64,000 nucleotides of DNA from Antarctobacter heliothermus (lineage in GTDB: Bacteria; Pseudomonadota; Alphaproteobacteria; Rhodobacterales; Rhodobacteraceae), in assembly GCF_002237555.1 (NCBI RefSeq), contig NZ_CP022540.1, positions 3,415,001-3,479,000 of the forward strand. The letters are read 5' to 3'. A program made the position numbers and the translations under genes. Under the pieces are notes generated by a model, which was given only the letters and a program-made list of their open reading frames with translations, was not told the origin of the DNA and did no database searches. Positions 61,632 through 64,000 of this stretch are shown here, in pieces (within the stretch, counting starts at the first letter, position 1; each line of letters opens with the position of its first letter).

Positions 61632-62924
61632 ATGACTGACGCATCCATGTCCGACACTTCTGCAGGGCTCAGCGCGACCGATAAGGTGGCCGCAGGTCTG
61701 GCAAAACGCCGCCGGAAACAAACCATTCTTCAGGGTCTTGGCCTGTCCGCCATCGGCTTTGCGATCCTGATGCTGTTCATCCTTGTCGCCTCGCTGGTCA
61801 GCACCGGCTACAAGGCCTTCACCCAGACCCATGTCACTGTCGAGGTCTATCTGGACCCCGAGGAAATCTCGGTCGAGCGTTTGCCGCGCGGCGGGTTCTC
61901 GGACGTTCTGGCCGCCTCGATGCTTAAGATCTTCCCCGATGTCGAAGGCCGCGCCCAGATCCGGTCGCTGACCTCGATCCTGTCAAATGGCGCCCAGTTC
62001 CAACTGCGGGACATGGTGGTCCGTGACAACGATCTGATCGGCCAGACCATCACGATCAAGGTGCCGGCATCCGACCCATTTGACCAACTCAAGAAGGGGT
62101 TGGTTGACCGAGAGACGCCCGAAGAACTGCGCCGTGTGAACAACCAACAAATCGCATGGTTCGACGCGCTGGCAGAGCGTGGCGAGATCAGCGAGCCGCT
62201 CAACTGGGGTCTGATCACCAACGCCGACTCGCGCTTTCCAGAGCTTGCCGGTCTCAAGGGTGCCCTTGTCGGGTCGTTCTGGGCGCTGCTGGTGTGCTTC
62301 CTGATCGCCTTTCCGATCGGGATCGGCGCGGCGATCTATCTCGAAGAGTTTGCCAAGCGGAACCGGGTCAGCGATCTGATCGAGGTGAACATCAACAACC
62401 TCGCAGCGGTGCCTTCGGTGGTCTTTGGTCTGCTGGCGCTGGCTGTCTTTCTGGGCTGGTTCGGGATGCAGCGGTCCGCGCCGCTGGTGGGGGGTCTGAC
62501 GCTGTCGCTGATGACCATGCCGACGATCATCATCGCCACGCGGGCCGCGCTGAAGGCGGTTCCTCCGTCGATCCGCGAGGCCGCGCTGGGGGTTGGCGCG
62601 TCTCGGCAACAGGTGGTGTTCCACCACGTCCTGCCGCTTGCCATGCCGGGGATCCTGACCGGGACCATCATCGGTCTGGCGCAGGCGCTTGGCGAAACCG
62701 CCCCGCTGCTGTTGATCGGGATGAACGCCTTTATCACTTCGGCACCCGAATGGCCGACCGATGCGGCAACGGCGCTGCCCACCCAGATCTTCATCTGGGC
62801 CGACAGTCCGGAACGCGGCTTTGTAAGTCGAACCTCGGCGGCTATTCTGGTGCTGTTGGTGTTCCTCGTCACCATGAACGGCGTGGCGATCTACCTTCGC
62901 AACAAGTTTGAGCGCCGCTGGTAA
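61632..62924 (+). CDS. pstA: Phosphate ABC transporter permease PstA
   Basis: A 430-residue inner-membrane permease, longer than E. coli PstA (296). The N-terminal segment (residues 1-35, MTDASMSDTSAGLSATDK) is hydrophilic, and an insertion of ~130 residues (DPEEISVERLPRGGFSDV, ADVEGRAQ-type) separates helix 1 from the conserved half. The EAA loop is near RAALKAVPPSIREAALGVGASRQQVV. The start is the ATG 10 bases after pstC; an upstream in-frame start inside pstC is unlikely. With PstC it conducts phosphate. Confidence 0.93.
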   Translation: MTDASMSDTSAGLSATDKVAAGLAKRRRKQTILQGLGLSAIGFAILMLFILVASLVSTGYKAFTQTHVTVEVYLDPEEISVERLPRGGFSDVLAASMLKIFPDVEGRAQIRSLTSILSNGAQFQLRDMVVRDNDLIGQTITIKVPASDPFDQLKKGLVDRETPEELRRVNNQQIAWFDALAERGEISEPLNWGLITNADSRFPELAGLKGALVGSFWALLVCFLIAFPIGIGAAIYLEEFAKRNRVSDLIEVNINNLAAVPSVVFGLLALAVFLGWFGMQRSAPLVGGLTLSLMTMPTIIIATRAALKAVPPSIREAALGVGASRQQVVFHHVLPLAMPGILTGTIIGLAQALGETAPLLLIGMNAFITSAPEWPTDAATALPTQIFIWADSPERGFVSRTSAAILVLLVFLVTMNGVAIYLRNKFERRW

Positions 62925-62956
62925 GGGCCGGGCTGCGGGACTAGGAAAGCAAGAAA

Positions 62957-63757
62957 ATGTACGACGTACCGACGAATATGGAGAGCAACGTGGAGCAGCA
63001 GGACATCAAGATCAGCGCCCGCAAGGTGCAGGTCTATTACGGCACCAACCATGCCATCAAAGACGTGGACTGCGAGATCCAGGACAAGACCGTGACCGCC
63101 TTTATCGGTCCATCGGGTTGTGGCAAATCCACCTTTTTGCGCTGCTTGAACCGGATGAACGACAGCATCGACATTTGCCGCATCGAAGGCGACATCACGA
63201 TCGATGGTCAGGACATCTATGACAAGCGCGTCGACCCGGTTCAATTGCGCGCCAAGGTCGGCATGGTGTTCCAGAAACCGAACCCGTTTCCCAAGTCGAT
63301 CTATGACAATGTTGCTTATGGCCCGCGTATCCACGGTCTGGCCAAGAACAAGGCCGATCTGGACGTGATCGTCGAGCGCTCACTGCGCCGCGCGGCGATC
63401 TGGGAAGAGGTCAAGGACCGGCTGGACGGGCCGGGCACTGGCCTGTCGGGTGGTCAGCAACAGCGCCTGTGCATCGCGCGCGCCGTGGCGACCGAACCCG
63501 AGGTTCTTTTGATGGACGAACCCTGTTCAGCGCTGGACCCCATCGCCACCAGCCAGGTTGAGGAACTGATTGACGAACTGCGGCAAGAGTATTCGGTGGT
63601 CATCGTGACACACTCGATGCAACAGGCCGCGCGCGTCAGCCAGAAGACGGCGTTCTTTCACCTTGGCCATCTGGTGGAATACGGCGACACCGGCAAGATC
63701 TTTACAAATCCGGTCGACAGCCGGACCGAAAGCTACATCACAGGGCGGATCGGATAA
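62957..63757 (+). CDS. pstB: Phosphate ABC transporter ATP-binding protein
   Basis: A 266-residue ABC ATPase: Walker [10 protein letters not shown] at residues 51-59, signature [16 protein letters not shown] near residue 156, Walker [17 protein letters not shown] and switch His in [35 protein letters not shown] is the PstB-specific Q-loop block. The stop TAA overlaps the phoU ATG (TAATG). It powers phosphate import and, with PhoU, signals to PhoR. Confidence 0.96.
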   Translation: MYDVPTNMESNVEQQDIKISARKVQVYYGTNHAIKDVDCEIQDKTVTAFIGPSGCGKSTFLRCLNRMNDSIDICRIEGDITIDGQDIYDKRVDPVQLRAKVGMVFQKPNPFPKSIYDNVAYGPRIHGLAKNKADLDVIVERSLRRAAIWEEVKDRLDGPGTGLSGGQQQRLCIARAVATEPEVLLMDEPCSALDPIATSQVEELIDELRQEYSVVIVTHSMQQAARVSQKTAFFHLGHLVEYGDTGKIFTNPVDSRTESYITGRIG

Positions 63758-64000
63758 TGAAAGAGCTCAACCAACATATCGCAAGCGCGTTTGATCGTGA
63801 TCTTGAAGGCATACAAGCCAAGATCATGAAGATGGGTGGCCTTGCCGAGGCTGCCATCGTGAACGCGGCCAAGTCGCTGGAAACCCGCGACGAAGAGCTG
63901 GCCAATCAGGTGCGCACCGGCGATGCGGCCATCGACGCGCTGGAGGAAAGCCTCAACGAAGAGGCGGCCCGCGTGATCGCTCTGCGCGCGCCCACCGCGT
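63757..64000 (+). CDS. phoU: Phosphate regulon negative regulator PhoU (3' end outside window)
   Basis: The first 81 codons of Pho[21 protein letters not shown], then IMKMGGLAEAAIVNAAKSLETRDEELANQVRTGD and EEAARVIALRAPTA. Three-helix-bundle repeats with the E/D-x-x-x-D metal motif (GDAAIDALEESLNEEA) are visible. PhoU bridges PstB and PhoR to silence the regulon when phosphate is plentiful. Its ATG overlaps the pstB stop. The rest, and probably phoB, lie beyond the window. Confidence 0.93.
   Translation, partial: MKELNQHIASAFDRDLEGIQAKIMKMGGLAEAAIVNAAKSLETRDEELANQVRTGDAAIDALEESLNEEAARVIALRAPTA

Overview
The window is a contiguous piece of chromosome from an alphaproteobacterium, most likely a marine Rhodobacteraceae (Roseobacter-group) species. 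The evidence is the GC-rich third codon positions, the family content (IalB protein, DUF192 behind a double cold-shock protein, PAS_5 protein, class II ribonucleotide reductase, GlxA-type regulator, gamma carbonic anhydrase) and the tRNA sequences. Most of it is core housekeeping DNA with short intergenic gaps. Two patches are clearly accessory: 7.7-9.8 kb and 52.3-53.9 kb.

Layout. 1-7.7 kb: the end of a DctD-like sigma-54 activator, a YdeI-type protein, a GAPDH of the 'gapB' look, DoxX and DUF808 membrane proteins, an IalB protein, a structured intergenic region with a probable minus-strand small RNA, a HerA-like ATPase, an NsrR-like regulator and a YbaN protein. 7.7-9.85 kb: a decayed element with unrecognised DNA, a frameshifted IS5-family copy and a broken tyrosine integrase beside the 3' end of a tRNA(CAT). 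10-22.6 kb: purM-purN, rnd, a lipoprotein, sufE, an Fe(II)/2-oxoglutarate oxygenase, aminotransferase-ppiD-trpE (leftward), gpt, fabI, pdxH and a double cold-shock protein. 22.6-30.4 kb: a DUF192 protein, tRNA-Pro, a remnant of a calcium-binding repeat protein, nrdJ with an NrdR-box-like site, a two-gene cassette with an ImmA/IrrE peptidase, a GC-rich structured stretch ending in a terminator, and an EF-hand protein. 30.4-40.9 kb: a ClpP-like/peptidoglycan-binding exported protein, YitT, icd, a chemoreceptor, an MFS efflux pump, a K+ channel, a FrnE-like DsbA, an acyl-CoA synthetase and a divergent XRE-cupin regulator. 41-47 kb: a complete branched-chain amino-acid-type ABC transporter (leftward) with two small exported proteins inside the operon. 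47-54.8 kb: aldose dehydrogenase, acetyltransferase plus GlxA-type regulator, class II DAHP synthase, a broken dihydrofolate-reductase-like gene, and an A+T-rich patch carrying a two-helix membrane protein. 54.9-64 kb: yicC-gmk-gamma carbonic anhydrase, then the phosphate regulon phoR-pstSCAB-phoU behind a three-repeat Pho box. phoU runs off the window.

The clearest functional units are the Pho regulon (sensor kinase, PhoB-type operator, high-affinity phosphate transporter, PhoU) and the liv-type transporter. Others are de novo purine synthesis (purMN), aromatic amino-acid entry and branch enzymes (class II DAHP synthase, TrpE), and NADP-linked central metabolism (icd, the unusual GAPDH). I did not find CRISPR arrays, rRNA operons or an intact prophage. 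The most interesting unexplained items are a minus-strand small RNA with a CCUCC loop near 4.9 kb, an identical 16-bp palindrome present twice (1271 and 23527), and a possible non-coding RNA at 29.5-29.8 kb. Small open reading frames directly upstream of gpt and phoR, the ImmA/IrrE cassette behind nrdJ and the A+T-rich gene at 53.1 kb also stand out.
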